Below are positions 47,699 through 56,804 of a DNA stretch of 62,036 nt, piece by piece. The position numbers were made by a program, and so were the translations under genes. Source of the stretch: an uncultured Clostridium sp. Lineage in GTDB: Bacteria > Bacillota > Clostridia > Clostridiales > Clostridiaceae. The stretch is taken from assembly GCA_937927335.1 (NCBI GenBank), contig CALBDU010000028.1:1-62036 (forward strand), given 5' to 3'. The notes beneath the pieces were generated by a model. It saw only the letters and a program-made list of their open reading frames with translations. It was not told the origin of the DNA and ran no database searches. Position 1 is the first letter of the stretch. Each line of letters begins with the position of its first letter.

Positions 47699-49825
47699 TT
47701 ACGCCTTCTTGTAAATATGTTTTATAATATCCTGGAACTCAATATTTCGCCCGTTTTCATAAATATTGGGATAATACTTGAAAAACAATTTGTATAATGC
47801 CCCCACCTCTATAAGCTTTTTATCCATTTCATTCAAATTCAGCTCTGTGCAATTTTCTACAGCTTCACATTCCTGAGTTTCCAATTCCTCAAGGAAATCC
47901 TTGAAGCTTATATTCCGTGCAGCTTCCCACACAGACTTCACAGCAAAAATTATGAGATCATAATTCATTTTCTGTCTTCTGTTATCAACAAGTCCAGCAT
48001 TATATTCCATATAAACAGGATACACCTCTGAGATTTTAAAACCAGAATCCTTTAATGAATCCACAAGCACACACCAGCCATCCATACTGCTGTTATTATA
48101 GGTCATCACAAGAGGAGCCTCTTGTTTCAGAACTCTGTGCAGCTCTCTGAAACAAGCTGTCAATCTTGTTTGAAATTGCTGCTTTTCTATTCCTTTTATA
48201 TGGTTTACAGTAACTTCATTGCTGAATGAAATATTAAGGGGCATAAATTCAGGGTAGTTTTTACTTAAAATAATCCTCTGCCAGCAGTAAAAAAACTCAC
48301 TAATCTCGCCATAATTAATTGCTGAATAATATGGAGGATCTGTAACGATGCCATCCACCGAGTTGTCAGGTATAAAGGACAATTCTTCTGCACTGGCGCA
48401 CTTTATTAAAGTATTTACCTCACTATATCCAAGTTTTTCAAAATCTTCTGAGAATTTTCCATGAAATTGCTCAGTTGTTATATATGTTTTAATACTTTTT
48501 ATACCTTTGTAGCATCTTTCGAAGGGTTCATAATTATATCTTTTACTTTCCAGCATTAATTTATAATTTTTAATGAAGCTTCCTCTGCCGTATCTAGTAC
48601 CCCAAATATTATTTTCCACAGGATTCATAACTGGAGCTAGATGGTGATCGCCAAAAATAGGTTCAATCTTGCAATACTGGGAGTTATAGATTGAAAACAT
48701 ATTATTTGCGTTTAAAGTATTTGAAAATATACATAAAAATATTTCCTTAATATACTGATTTTCTATTTTGCTTATTTCTCTTAACAGCTTTGATAAGAAA
48801 AACAGCTGTCTTTCATTAAACATATCACACCATTTGTGATAATTGTGGTTCAATATCTGCCTAGTGTTGAACCCATCAGGGATATTTCCACATGGAATAT
48901 ATTCCCTTAATTCATCCTTATAATTATTATATTGAGTCTTAATTTTTTCATAATTTTCAATATCCAGTTTATCCGGCTTTTTGAAACCCTTTATGCCTGT
49001 TTTCTCATCATAATATTCTATTGCATACATTTCCATATCCATTACGGCAGATGTTTTTCTCATGACATCGCCGATAATGCTGAAAGTGCCTCCACAACAA
49101 TTACACTTAAAATTTCTCCCTTTATAGCAGCTATCTTTAATATTGAATTGGAGTCCGCAGCAGCTGCATGTAAGCTTTATTTCATTTCCCCGTACAATTT
49201 CACCGCAGCTCGGACATACATTGATATTCTCAAACATATCCTTCTTGACATCAGTTATAGAATACCTTGGAAAAAGCTTTATCATATTGCCGCATTCCGG
49301 GCACTTTATTTTCTTCACCCACAAGACATACATAACATCAGCTTCCCTGCAGGCTCCTTCACTTAAAGTAATTGTGGTTTTATAAGCAGCCTTAATCTCT
49401 GCACCCACTGTAGCCTCCAGTTTGTGTAATTCATTATCCAATGATTTTACAAGCTCCTTGTAATCAGGAATATGCCCATTAATTTCTGGTATCTGCAGCT
49501 CACTTTTTGTAATAAAGCATGCAACTGGATTAATATCTACTCCCACTGCTTTTCCACCCATACGCAGTGTGTTGATCAAAGATATTCCTCCCCCCATAAA
49601 TGGATCAAGAATTATTTTTCCTTTAAGCAAATCGTGGCAGGTGCTGTAGTATTTTTCACCAAAGTTTATGTCTTGAACTTCTGTGAACATTGTAATTAAT
49701 ATACTTCTTATAATTGCATCAGTTTTTCTGCCAAACCATTTGTGAACAGCATAAATAGGCTTTTTACCATTAGCTTCCTTTTTTGAAAGCTCTGCTGTAA
49801 AATCTACAGGAAAATATTCCATCAT
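47699..49825 (-). CDS. Large N6-adenine-type DNA methyltransferase with zinc-ribbon insert
   Basis: 708 aa. The SAM-binding motif ILDPFMGGGISLINTLRMGGKAVGVDINPVA lies near residue 72-102 and the catalytic DPPY in IVTDPPYYSAINY near 490, an unusually wide separation. Between them are four CxxC pairs (CPECGN, CPSCG, CSCCG, CNCCGG), i.e. probably two zinc ribbons. Resembles DUF1156-type methyltransferases. No restriction or other defence gene adjoins it; instead prdR follows by 12 bases. ATG-ATG start at 49825 after AAGGTGA. Confidence 0.82.
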   Translation of the reverse strand: MMEYFPVDFTAELSKKEANGKKPIYAVHKWFGRKTDAIIRSILITMFTEVQDINFGEKYYSTCHDLLKGKIILDPFMGGGISLINTLRMGGKAVGVDINPVACFITKSELQIPEINGHIPDYKELVKSLDNELHKLEATVGAEIKAAYKTTITLSEGACREADVMYVLWVKKIKCPECGNMIKLFPRYSITDVKKDMFENINVCPSCGEIVRGNEIKLTCSCCGLQFNIKDSCYKGRNFKCNCCGGTFSIIGDVMRKTSAVMDMEMYAIEYYDEKTGIKGFKKPDKLDIENYEKIKTQYNNYKDELREYIPCGNIPDGFNTRQILNHNYHKWCDMFNERQLFFLSKLLREISKIENQYIKEIFLCIFSNTLNANNMFSIYNSQYCKIEPIFGDHHLAPVMNPVENNIWGTRYGRGSFIKNYKLMLESKRYNYEPFERCYKGIKSIKTYITTEQFHGKFSEDFEKLGYSEVNTLIKCASAEELSFIPDNSVDGIVTDPPYYSAINYGEISEFFYCWQRIILSKNYPEFMPLNISFSNEVTVNHIKGIEKQQFQTRLTACFRELHRVLKQEAPLVMTYNNSSMDGWCVLVDSLKDSGFKISEVYPVYMEYNAGLVDNRRQKMNYDLIIFAVKSVWEAARNISFKDFLEELETQECEAVENCTELNLNEMDKKLIEVGALYKLFFKYYPNIYENGRNIEFQDIIKHIYKKA

Positions 49826-49846
49826 AAAATCACCTTCTAAAAAACA

Positions 49847-49878
49847 GCACTTAATACAATTATATATGTATTAAGTGC
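49847..49878 (-). terminator. Terminator of the DedA gene
   Basis: GCACTTAATAC-10 bases-GTATTAAGTGC with TGTTTTTTAG on the minus strand, after the DedA-family stop. Confidence 0.88.
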
Positions 49879-49890
49879 CCTTTTAAAGCT

Positions 49891-50496
49891 TTATGCATTT
49901 ACTTTTTTTAATCTCAAAGCAAATCTGTAGACAATAAATATCACTATGGCAGCAGCAACAATAATGTCAGCCACATGGAACCAGGTTCTCATCAAAACCC
50001 AATTCTGTCCCATAACGAACCCGGCATAAGCCAATAGTATACTCCATATCAGGGACCCAGCAAATGTATATATGGTAAACTTTTTAACTTCCATTCTGCT
50101 TATTCCTGCAGGCAGTGATATAAATGTCCTTATTATTGGCAGCAGCCTTGAAAAAAACACAATCTTCTCACCGTACTTGTTAAAGTAGTAGTCACTTTTT
50201 TCAATATGTGCCCTGTTCAGCCTTATGGTATCAGCATATTTCTCCACCCAGGGTCTTCCCCCAAGCTTGCCAAGATAATATGCTGCAAGAGATCCAAAGG
50301 TGCCTCCCAGGGTGCCCAGAAGAATAGTTATTATGAGATTCAGCCTGCCGGTATAGCTTAAATATCCTCCAAAGGGCAGAATTGCTTCACTGGGAATTGG
50401 TATACAAGCGCTCTCCAAAGCCATTCCAAAAAAAATCCCTATGTACCCAACCTTATCTAATACTGATATTACTATATTAATTAATCCTTCTATCAT
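49891..50496 (-). CDS. DedA-family membrane protein
   Basis: 201 aa with about five membrane segments. Family hallmarks: ESACIPIPSEAILPFGGYL, GTLGGTFGSLAAYYLGKLGG and FFSRLLPIIRTFISLPAGISRM with the conserved Arg. DedA proteins are proposed undecaprenyl-phosphate or lipid flippases/transporters. AGGAATT-type weak site before ATG 50496. Between LacI-type regulator and methyltransferase genes; no clear functional link. Confidence 0.9.
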   Translation of the reverse strand: MIEGLINIVISVLDKVGYIGIFFGMALESACIPIPSEAILPFGGYLSYTGRLNLIITILLGTLGGTFGSLAAYYLGKLGGRPWVEKYADTIRLNRAHIEKSDYYFNKYGEKIVFFSRLLPIIRTFISLPAGISRMEVKKFTIYTFAGSLIWSILLAYAGFVMGQNWVLMRTWFHVADIIVAAAIVIFIVYRFALRLKKVNA

Positions 50497-50588
50497 AAGA
50501 AATTCCTTTCTAACCTAGTATTCTCCTGAATAATTATATATTATAAGCTGGCATAAGAAAAGCAATTTCCATATTGTTAACATATATT

Positions 50589-51584
50589 TTACTTACAGGA
50601 ATCTCTTTCGATTATTTCATGGTCCAGTATATAATTTTTTATATCAAGCTCACTGTTGGTGATGAGCTTGATAAGCATTCTCATGCCCACCGAACCCATA
50701 TCGTACATGGGCTGTGCTACTGTAGTAAGCTTAGGGTAAAATATTGATGAGGAATAAATATTGTCGAAGCCAATAACATCAACTTCTTCAGGAACCTTTA
50801 TCCCTTTTTCTCTAAGACCATTAATTACTCCCATGGCTACCTCATCTTCTGTACAAAATACTGCGTCTACAGAGGTTTTTTCAATTATTTTTTTAATACC
50901 AGCAAGACCATCCTTTGCCTTTTTGCCTGAGAAACAAATCAATGTTTCATCCAATAATATTGAATTTTGCTTTAAGGCCCTTTCATATCCGGCAAATCTT
51001 GATGCACTAACGCTATTGTAGTTTTTGTCCGAACCTACATAAGCTATTTTATTATTTCCTTTTTTTATCAAATAGGTTACTCCGTCAAAGGCTGCCTTTT
51101 CATTATCTATTGTAACACTTGGTATCCTGCCGGAGACATCTGTATTTTCTATCAAAACAGTTGGAAGATCAAGTTCTTTAAGCAATTCAATAGTATCACT
51201 TTCTAAAAAGTTGCTCATATATAAAATACCATCACTCATTTTCTCTTTCAATATTTTCAGATATTCTATTTCTTTTTCCTTATCAAGATCAGTATTGCAA
51301 AGCATTATATTATAGTCGTAAATATTGGCAACATCCTCTGCTCCTCTTACGATTTCCGGATAGAATTGATTGGATATATCCGGAATTATTATGCCTACAG
51401 TCTTGGTTTTCTGTGTCTTAAGGCTTCGTGCAACTATATTAGGTCTATACCCCAGTTTTGCTATAGCTTCCTTTACTTTTGTTTTTGTGTCCTCATTAAC
51501 CACGTCTATTTCATTTAGCACTCTTGATACTGTAGCAATTGATACCCCTGCCTCCTTTGCTACATCCTTTATTGATGCTGCCAT
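50589..51584 (-). CDS. LacI-family transcription regulator
   Basis: 331 aa: N-terminal helix-turn-helix (IKDVAKEAGVSIATVSRVLN) and hinge (NIVARSLKTQKTKTVGIIIPDI), then periplasmic-binding-protein-like sensor with FDNIYSSSIFYPKLTTVAQP near the end. Similar in layout to RbsR/CcpA-type regulators. No sugar operon adjoins it, so its ligand cannot be inferred; it could be a CcpA-like global regulator. It lies 92 bases upstream of the DedA gene. Confidence 0.9.
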   Translation of the reverse strand: MAASIKDVAKEAGVSIATVSRVLNEIDVVNEDTKTKVKEAIAKLGYRPNIVARSLKTQKTKTVGIIIPDISNQFYPEIVRGAEDVANIYDYNIMLCNTDLDKEKEIEYLKILKEKMSDGILYMSNFLESDTIELLKELDLPTVLIENTDVSGRIPSVTIDNEKAAFDGVTYLIKKGNNKIAYVGSDKNYNSVSASRFAGYERALKQNSILLDETLICFSGKKAKDGLAGIKKIIEKTSVDAVFCTEDEVAMGVINGLREKGIKVPEEVDVIGFDNIYSSSIFYPKLTTVAQPMYDMGSVGMRMLIKLITNSELDIKNYILDHEIIERDSCK

Positions 51585-51656
51585 AATATCAAACCTCCAA
51601 AAGTTTTTTCTAATTATTATACTTTTAAATTAGTAAATATACAAGAATTTTAAGTC

Positions 51657-51693
51657 AAAATGCATGCAATTATAGGTAAACTGCATGCATTTT
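51657..51693 (-). terminator. Terminator of ileS
   Basis: AAAATGCATGCA and TGCATGCATTTT form a 12-bp stem around a 13-base loop, right after the ileS stop; the T tract is short. Confidence 0.75.
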
Positions 51694-51698
51694 ATTAA

Positions 51699-54600
51699 TT
51701 ATTTCACTACTTCAACAAACATATTCAATTTTTCACCATTGATATTGCATTCTGTATATTCCTTATTCTCATTGTAAAAAACATCTACCGCTAAGGTTTC
51801 CTTTTTAATGAGCTCTTCATTTTTCTTTATGACATTTTCCAGGGTTTCATTTCCGGAAACATACAGATTGATTTTATCTGCAACTTCAAAGCCGCTGTCT
51901 TTTCTCATATTCTGAACCTTGCTGAGCACTTCTCTAACAAGTCCTTCCTCTTTCAGCTCTTCGGTAATATGGGTATCCAGAACTACTCCCACAGGACCTT
52001 CACCAGCAAAGGCAAAGCCCTCAAGCCCCTGCATGTTTACAAGCAGGTTTTCGCTGGATAAAGGAATATCCTCTTCATCTATAGTGAGATATACTATCTC
52101 CCCTGCCATTATACGCTGAGCAAGATCCATCTGATCCATAGCTGATAGCTCTTTTCTTATTACCGGTATCAGCTTACCATACTCTTTTCCAAGCACAGGA
52201 AGGTTTGGCTTTATATCAAAGCTTACATATTTTGATAAATCAGCACCAAAGACAATTTCCTTTATATTAAGCTCCTCTTTTATAATATCACCATAGTATT
52301 CTGGCAGTGATTTTGTACTTACAAGCATTTCGGAAAGAGGCTGTCTGTTTTTAATATTAACAGCATTTCTTGTGCTTCTGCCTAGCTTAACAATCTTATA
52401 GGCATCTTCCATATCCTCTTCTAATTCTGCATCAACCAATGCTTCATCATATTTGGGCCATTTGCAAAGATGTATGCTTTGCTCTGCATCAGGATCAAGA
52501 CTTACCACCAGGTTCTGGTATATTTCTTCAGTCATGAATGGTACGAATGGAGCCGCAACCAGACAGAATGTATTTAGAATTCTGTAAAGTGTTACATAAG
52601 CACCAATCTTGTCATCTGTAAGCTCTTCGCTCCAGAATCTGGATCTGTTCCTTCTTACATACCAGTTTGATAGTTCATCAACAAATTCCCCTAAATTTTT
52701 TGCTGCTTCTGTGATTTTATATGCATCCAGATAGTCCTCAGTTTCTTTGATCAATGAATTCAATTTTGCAGTTATCCATTTGTCCATAACATGGTCACTC
52801 TTGAAATCTTTATATTCCAAAGGATTAAAGTTATCAAGGTCTGCATAAAGCACATAGAAGGAATATACATTCCACAGTGTTCCAAGGAATTTTCTCTGGC
52901 TGTCCTGAACTGCCTCATCATAGAATCTTGATGGCAGCCATGGTGCACTGGCTGTATAGAAATACCACCTTGTTGCATCTGCTCCTATATTTTGAAGAAC
53001 ATCCTTAGGACTTACAGCATTTCCTTTGCTCTTGGACATTTTCAACCCGTGTTTATCCAGTACGTGACCCATTACTATACAGTTCTTAAATGGAGTATTG
53101 TCAAACAGGCATGTTGCTATGGCCATCTGTGAGTAGAACCATCCTCTTGTCTGGTCTACAGCTTCAGTTATATAGTCTGCAGGGAAGCTTTTATCAAAAA
53201 GCTCCTTGTTTTCAAACGGATAGTGGTATTGTGCAAAAGGCATAGCTCCTGAATCGTACCAGCAGTCAATAACCTCTGTAACTCTTGTCATTTCCTTACC
53301 GCACTTGCTGCATTTAAGCTTAACTTCATCAATATATGGCTTGTGAAGCTCCAGGTTGTCAGGAACATTTATTCCCTTTTCCTTAAGCTCTGCTATACTG
53401 CCAATGCATTCCTTGTGGCCGCATTCGCATTCCCATACAGGCAGTGGAGTTCCCCAGTATCTTTCACGGCTTAAGCCCCAGTCGATTGCATTTTCAACAA
53501 ACTTGCCGAATCTTCCTGTCCTTATATTGTCAGGGTACCAGTTAGCCTTGTTTGTATTATTAACAAGCTCTTCTCTTAATGATGACATTTTTATGAACCA
53601 GGTATCTCTTGGGTAGTAAAGCAGCGGAGTATCGCATCTCCAGCAGAATGGATAGGAGTGCTCAAACTTCTCCTCTTTGTAAAGGATGTTATTTTCTCTC
53701 ATATATTCTATTATTTTGGAATCAACGTCCTTAACAAATTTGCCCTTCCATGGAGTAACCTCTTCTGTAAACCTTCCCTGGGTGTCCACAAGATTAATCA
53801 ATGGCAGATCATATCTTCTGCCGGTAATGTTGTCGTCCTCACCAAAAGCTGGTGCAGTATGAACTATACCTGTACCATCTGTTAATGTAACATAATCTGC
53901 ATGAACCACGTAAAATGCCTTTTTATCAACCTTGGCAAACTTGAACATCTGCTCGTATTCCAAGCCTATCAGTTCTTCACCCTTGAATTCTCTTACTATT
54001 TCATATTCGCCCAGCAATTTTTCAACCAGAGCTTTCGCCAAAATAAGATTATCACCATTGTTCACAACTTCTACATAATCATATGCCTTGTTAATTGCCA
54101 GTGCAACGTTGCTTGGCAGTGTCCATGGTGTGGTTGTCCAGGCAAGGATATATTTATCCTGATCCTTAACCTTAAACTTTACATATACTGAAGATTCCTT
54201 AACATCCTTATAGCCCTGTGAAACCTCGTGGGATGAAAGCGCAGTTCCGCATCTTGGGCAGTATGGCACTACCTTGTGGCCTTTATACATAAGATCCTTG
54301 TTCCAGATCTCTTTTAGTGACCACCATACAGATTCTATATAATCATTGTAGTAGGTTACATATGGGTTTTCCATATCAACCCAGAAGCCTACCCTTTCTG
54401 ACATTTCCTTCCACTCGGCAACGTAGGTAAAAACGCTTTCCTTGCATCTTTTTATGAATTCCTCTACACCGTATTCCTCGATCTGAGGCTTTCCTGATAT
54501 ACCCAGGTGCTTTTCAATTTCAAGCTCAACCGGAAGTCCGTGAGTGTCCCATCCTGCTTTTCTTAATACCTTATAGCCCTGCATGGACTTGTATCTTGGG

Positions 54601-54803
54601 AATATATCCTTCATAACCCTTGTCAATACATGACCTATATGGGGCATTCCGTTTGCTGTAGGAGGTCCGTCATTAAATGTAAAATATTCTCCGTCCTGAT
54701 TTAAATTTCGGCTTTTATTAGCGACATCATTCTCATTCCAGAATTGCAGAACATCATTTTCCATCTGCACAAAAGATCTTGAGTTATCCACTTTCTTATA
54801 CAT
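51699..54803 (-). CDS. ileS: Isoleucyl-tRNA synthetase
   Basis: 1034 aa. Class I motifs PHIGHVLTR (HIGH) and KMSKSKGNA (KMSKS), editing domain with the conserved WTTTPWTLPSN, and internal Cys pairs (CPRCG, CECGHKEC, CSKCG). Length and the FNDGPPTANGMPHIGH context resemble the eukaryote-like IleS type 2, which is common in clostridia and in other bacteria is linked to mupirocin tolerance (inference). I chose ATG 54803 with GAGGGGAGAG upstream; the longer frame overlaps the T-box leader. Expression is controlled by that T-box. Confidence 0.95.
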   Translation of the reverse strand: MYKKVDNSRSFVQMENDVLQFWNENDVANKSRNLNQDGEYFTFNDGPPTANGMPHIGHVLTRVMKDIFPRYKSMQGYKVLRKAGWDTHGLPVELEIEKHLGISGKPQIEEYGVEEFIKRCKESVFTYVAEWKEMSERVGFWVDMENPYVTYYNDYIESVWWSLKEIWNKDLMYKGHKVVPYCPRCGTALSSHEVSQGYKDVKESSVYVKFKVKDQDKYILAWTTTPWTLPSNVALAINKAYDYVEVVNNGDNLILAKALVEKLLGEYEIVREFKGEELIGLEYEQMFKFAKVDKKAFYVVHADYVTLTDGTGIVHTAPAFGEDDNITGRRYDLPLINLVDTQGRFTEEVTPWKGKFVKDVDSKIIEYMRENNILYKEEKFEHSYPFCWRCDTPLLYYPRDTWFIKMSSLREELVNNTNKANWYPDNIRTGRFGKFVENAIDWGLSRERYWGTPLPVWECECGHKECIGSIAELKEKGINVPDNLELHKPYIDEVKLKCSKCGKEMTRVTEVIDCWYDSGAMPFAQYHYPFENKELFDKSFPADYITEAVDQTRGWFYSQMAIATCLFDNTPFKNCIVMGHVLDKHGLKMSKSKGNAVSPKDVLQNIGADATRWYFYTASAPWLPSRFYDEAVQDSQRKFLGTLWNVYSFYVLYADLDNFNPLEYKDFKSDHVMDKWITAKLNSLIKETEDYLDAYKITEAAKNLGEFVDELSNWYVRRNRSRFWSEELTDDKIGAYVTLYRILNTFCLVAAPFVPFMTEEIYQNLVVSLDPDAEQSIHLCKWPKYDEALVDAELEEDMEDAYKIVKLGRSTRNAVNIKNRQPLSEMLVSTKSLPEYYGDIIKEELNIKEIVFGADLSKYVSFDIKPNLPVLGKEYGKLIPVIRKELSAMDQMDLAQRIMAGEIVYLTIDEEDIPLSSENLLVNMQGLEGFAFAGEGPVGVVLDTHITEELKEEGLVREVLSKVQNMRKDSGFEVADKINLYVSGNETLENVIKKNEELIKKETLAVDVFYNENKEYTECNINGEKLNMFVEVVK

Positions 54804-54830
54804 TGTTTTCTCTCCCCTCAATAAATTATA

Positions 54831-55089
54831 TAAAAAAAACTTCATCCTAAATAGGACGAAGTAAAATTCGCTGTACCACCTATGGTATAAAATTTCCAGC
54901 ACCAATATGCTGTATCCTTTAACGCAGAATTACGAGAAAACTTACTTGGATTTCCTTTCAGCTCCCAGCTCCCAGGTGATTTTCATTAAACCTTTCCTAT
55001 GGACTCCCACCAATGTCCACTCTCTTTTAGTGACTAGTTTAATTACTTTTCCTGTTCAACACATTATCTTATGAAAACAATCATTAATT
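54831..55089 (-). ncRNA. T-box leader of ileS
   Basis: Reading the minus strand from about 55,089: stem I region, T-box core AGGTGGTACAGCG (54869-54881; consensus AGGGTGGNACCGCG), then terminator ACTTCGTCCT-ATTT-AGGATGAAGT with eight T residues (54831-54862). A candidate specifier AUC (Ile) is at 54978-54980 in GAAAATCACC. Uncharged tRNA-Ile binding would favour readthrough into ileS. Confidence 0.88.
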
Positions 55090-55095
55090 TTCATA

Positions 55096-55124
55096 ATTAT
55101 ATTATAAAAACACATAGCTGTCAA
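55096..55124 (-). promoter_or_regulatory. Consensus promoter of the T-box/ileS transcript
   Basis: TTGACA (55119-55124), 17-base spacer, TATAAT (55096-55101) on the minus strand, a perfect sigma-A match. Confidence 0.88.
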
Positions 55125-55275
55125 TTATTTCAGGTTAATTTATGTCAATTAATTTATAGATGTATTAAAAAACATCAATATCCATTATATTCAAATCTTT
55201 CCCAAACTGCATATATTTTATTCATTATAGGTTATAATATTAAATAACAAGTAAGATAAAGGGAGAGGTGTTTTT

Positions 55276-55911
55276 ATGGAAATAACCTGGCTTGGACATT
55301 CTTCATTTTTAATTAAGGATTCCAAGGGGAGAACAATTTTAACAGATCCTTTTGATGAAACAGTAGGCTACAATGTTTATAATGGAGATGCCGACCTTGT
55401 AACCATCAGCCATCACCATTTTGACCACGATTTTACAAGGAACCTGTCTAAGGATGTACCCGTACTCGACAAGGCTGGCTTTTTTAATCTAAGTGATATC
55501 CCTGTTTCAGGTTTCCTTTCATATCATGACAAGCTAAAAGGAGCCAAGAGAGGTGAAAATATAATATTCGTATTTGATGTGGATGGATACAGAGTGTGTC
55601 ATTTAGGTGATCTGGGATATTTGCTGACTGAGGAAGAGATAAAGGCACTGGGCAAAATAGATGTTTTAATGATTCCCATAGGCGGAAATTTTACCATAGA
55701 TGGAAAAGAGGCAGCTATATTATCAAAGGCAATTAATAGTCATATAGTAATTCCAATGCACTATAAAACCCACATATTAAGCTTCCCCCTGGAAGGCCTT
55801 GAAAGCTTTCTTATTAATATGAAAAATGGCCAGCGTGCAGGCAGCAGTACCTTAGTTATAGAAAAGGAGCTCACTGAATACAACGTAGTAAAAATTCTTG
55901 ATTACAAATAA
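55276..55911 (+). CDS. MBL-fold metal-dependent hydrolase
   Basis: 211 aa of the UlaG/UPF0173-type metallo-beta-lactamase fold: WLGHSSFLI at the N-terminus, ISHHHFDHDF metal-binding motif, HLGDLGYLL and a final PMHYKT. Many relatives have unknown substrates (phosphodiesters, lactones). GGGAGAGGTG precedes the ATG. Transcribed alone and ended by a shared bidirectional terminator with the arsR gene. Confidence 0.88.
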   Translation: MEITWLGHSSFLIKDSKGRTILTDPFDETVGYNVYNGDADLVTISHHHFDHDFTRNLSKDVPVLDKAGFFNLSDIPVSGFLSYHDKLKGAKRGENIIFVFDVDGYRVCHLGDLGYLLTEEEIKALGKIDVLMIPIGGNFTIDGKEAAILSKAINSHIVIPMHYKTHILSFPLEGLESFLINMKNGQRAGSSTLVIEKELTEYNVVKILDYK

Positions 55912-55943
55912 AAGCTGTTGCAAATTTAATTTGCAACAGCTTT
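55911..55943. terminator. Bidirectional terminator
   Basis: AAAGCTGTTGCAAA-5 bases-TTTGCAACAGCTTT, a 14-bp perfect stem between converging genes, with TTTGTTT on the plus side. Confidence 0.9.
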
Positions 55944-55945
55944 GT

Positions 55946-56308
55946 TTAACTGTGTTCCACGTGTTCCAGTCCTGAATTGAACAATTCATTAATATGATTA
56001 TCATCCAGCGAATAATATACTACTTTTCCTTCCTTCCTATACTTTACAAGCCTGAAGGAACGTAAAATCCTTAACTGGTGCGATATGGAGGATTGGGTCA
56101 TTTGAAGCACCTCTGCAATATCACATACGCATAGCTCTTTTTTAAATAGTGCATAAATTATTTTTATCCTGGTAGGATCCCCCAGCACTTTAAATAGCTC
56201 CGAGAGTTTTAAAAATGTGTCTTCCTCCAGCATATTTTCCTTAACGCAATTTATACAATCCTCATGTATCTCACAGCAGCTGCAAAGTTCAATATCCTTA
56301 CTATCCAT
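55946..56308 (-). CDS. ArsR/SmtB-family metal-sensing repressor (CadC-like)
   Basis: 120 aa winged helix. Contains ELCVCDIAEVL, the metal-binding helix of CadC-type sensors, and a Cys-rich N-terminus (CSCCEIHEDCINC) as in CadC, plus DNA recognition helix MTQSSISHQLRILR. CadC-type proteins sense Cd/Pb/Zn. Here it lies 9 bases after nrdG and so belongs to the anaerobic ribonucleotide reductase operon; no metal efflux gene is adjacent. It may sense zinc or bismuth-like metals, or thiol state; ligand is inferred. Confidence 0.88.
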   Translation of the reverse strand: MDSKDIELCSCCEIHEDCINCVKENMLEEDTFLKLSELFKVLGDPTRIKIIYALFKKELCVCDIAEVLQMTQSSISHQLRILRSFRLVKYRKEGKVVYYSLDDNHINELFNSGLEHVEHS

Positions 56309-56317
56309 TTTGCACCT

Positions 56318-56791
56318 CTATAATCTTATAATCCTCTGATTGCTGGAACCGGTGTATTTCACAGCGCCTTCCTTTAAGCCTTCAACGAACCTTCCATCCA
56401 CCAGCACATCAATCTTTTTCAACAGCTCATGCTTATTTTTATCATTGCTGTTAATTATCTCATCATAAGTATAACCTGAATAGCACCAAATATTCAACCC
56501 CAGCTCATGAACTCTTTCAGCAAGCATACTCAAGCCTGCAGCCTGCTCAAAGGGGTCTCCCCCTGAGAAAGTAACTCCCTTTATGAGAGGTATGTTGCTT
56601 TTTATCCTATCCAATATTTCATCAAGACTTACGTTATCCCCATAATTAAAATCCTGCATACATTTGTTGTGACAACCCTTGCAGTTATGCCTGCAGCCGG
56701 ATACAAACAAAACGGATCTTAAGCCTTCGCCGTTAACTAAGGAATTATCTAAAAATCCTGCTACACGAAGAGCCCTTTTTAAGTATTCCAT
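56318..56791 (-). CDS. nrdG: Anaerobic ribonucleotide reductase activating protein
   Basis: 157 aa radical SAM enzyme that generates the glycyl radical on NrdD. Cluster motif CRHNCKGC, and GGDPFEQ. I chose ATG 56791 (GAGGTGGTGG upstream), 13 bases after the nrdD stop; a longer open frame to 56893 overlaps nrdD and is not used. Length is normal for the family. Confidence 0.93.
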   Translation of the reverse strand: MEYLKRALRVAGFLDNSLVNGEGLRSVLFVSGCRHNCKGCHNKCMQDFNYGDNVSLDEILDRIKSNIPLIKGVTFSGGDPFEQAAGLSMLAERVHELGLNIWCYSGYTYDEIINSNDKNKHELLKKIDVLVDGRFVEGLKEGAVKYTGSSNQRIIRL

Positions 56792-56804
56792 AAGTCCACC
56801 ACCT

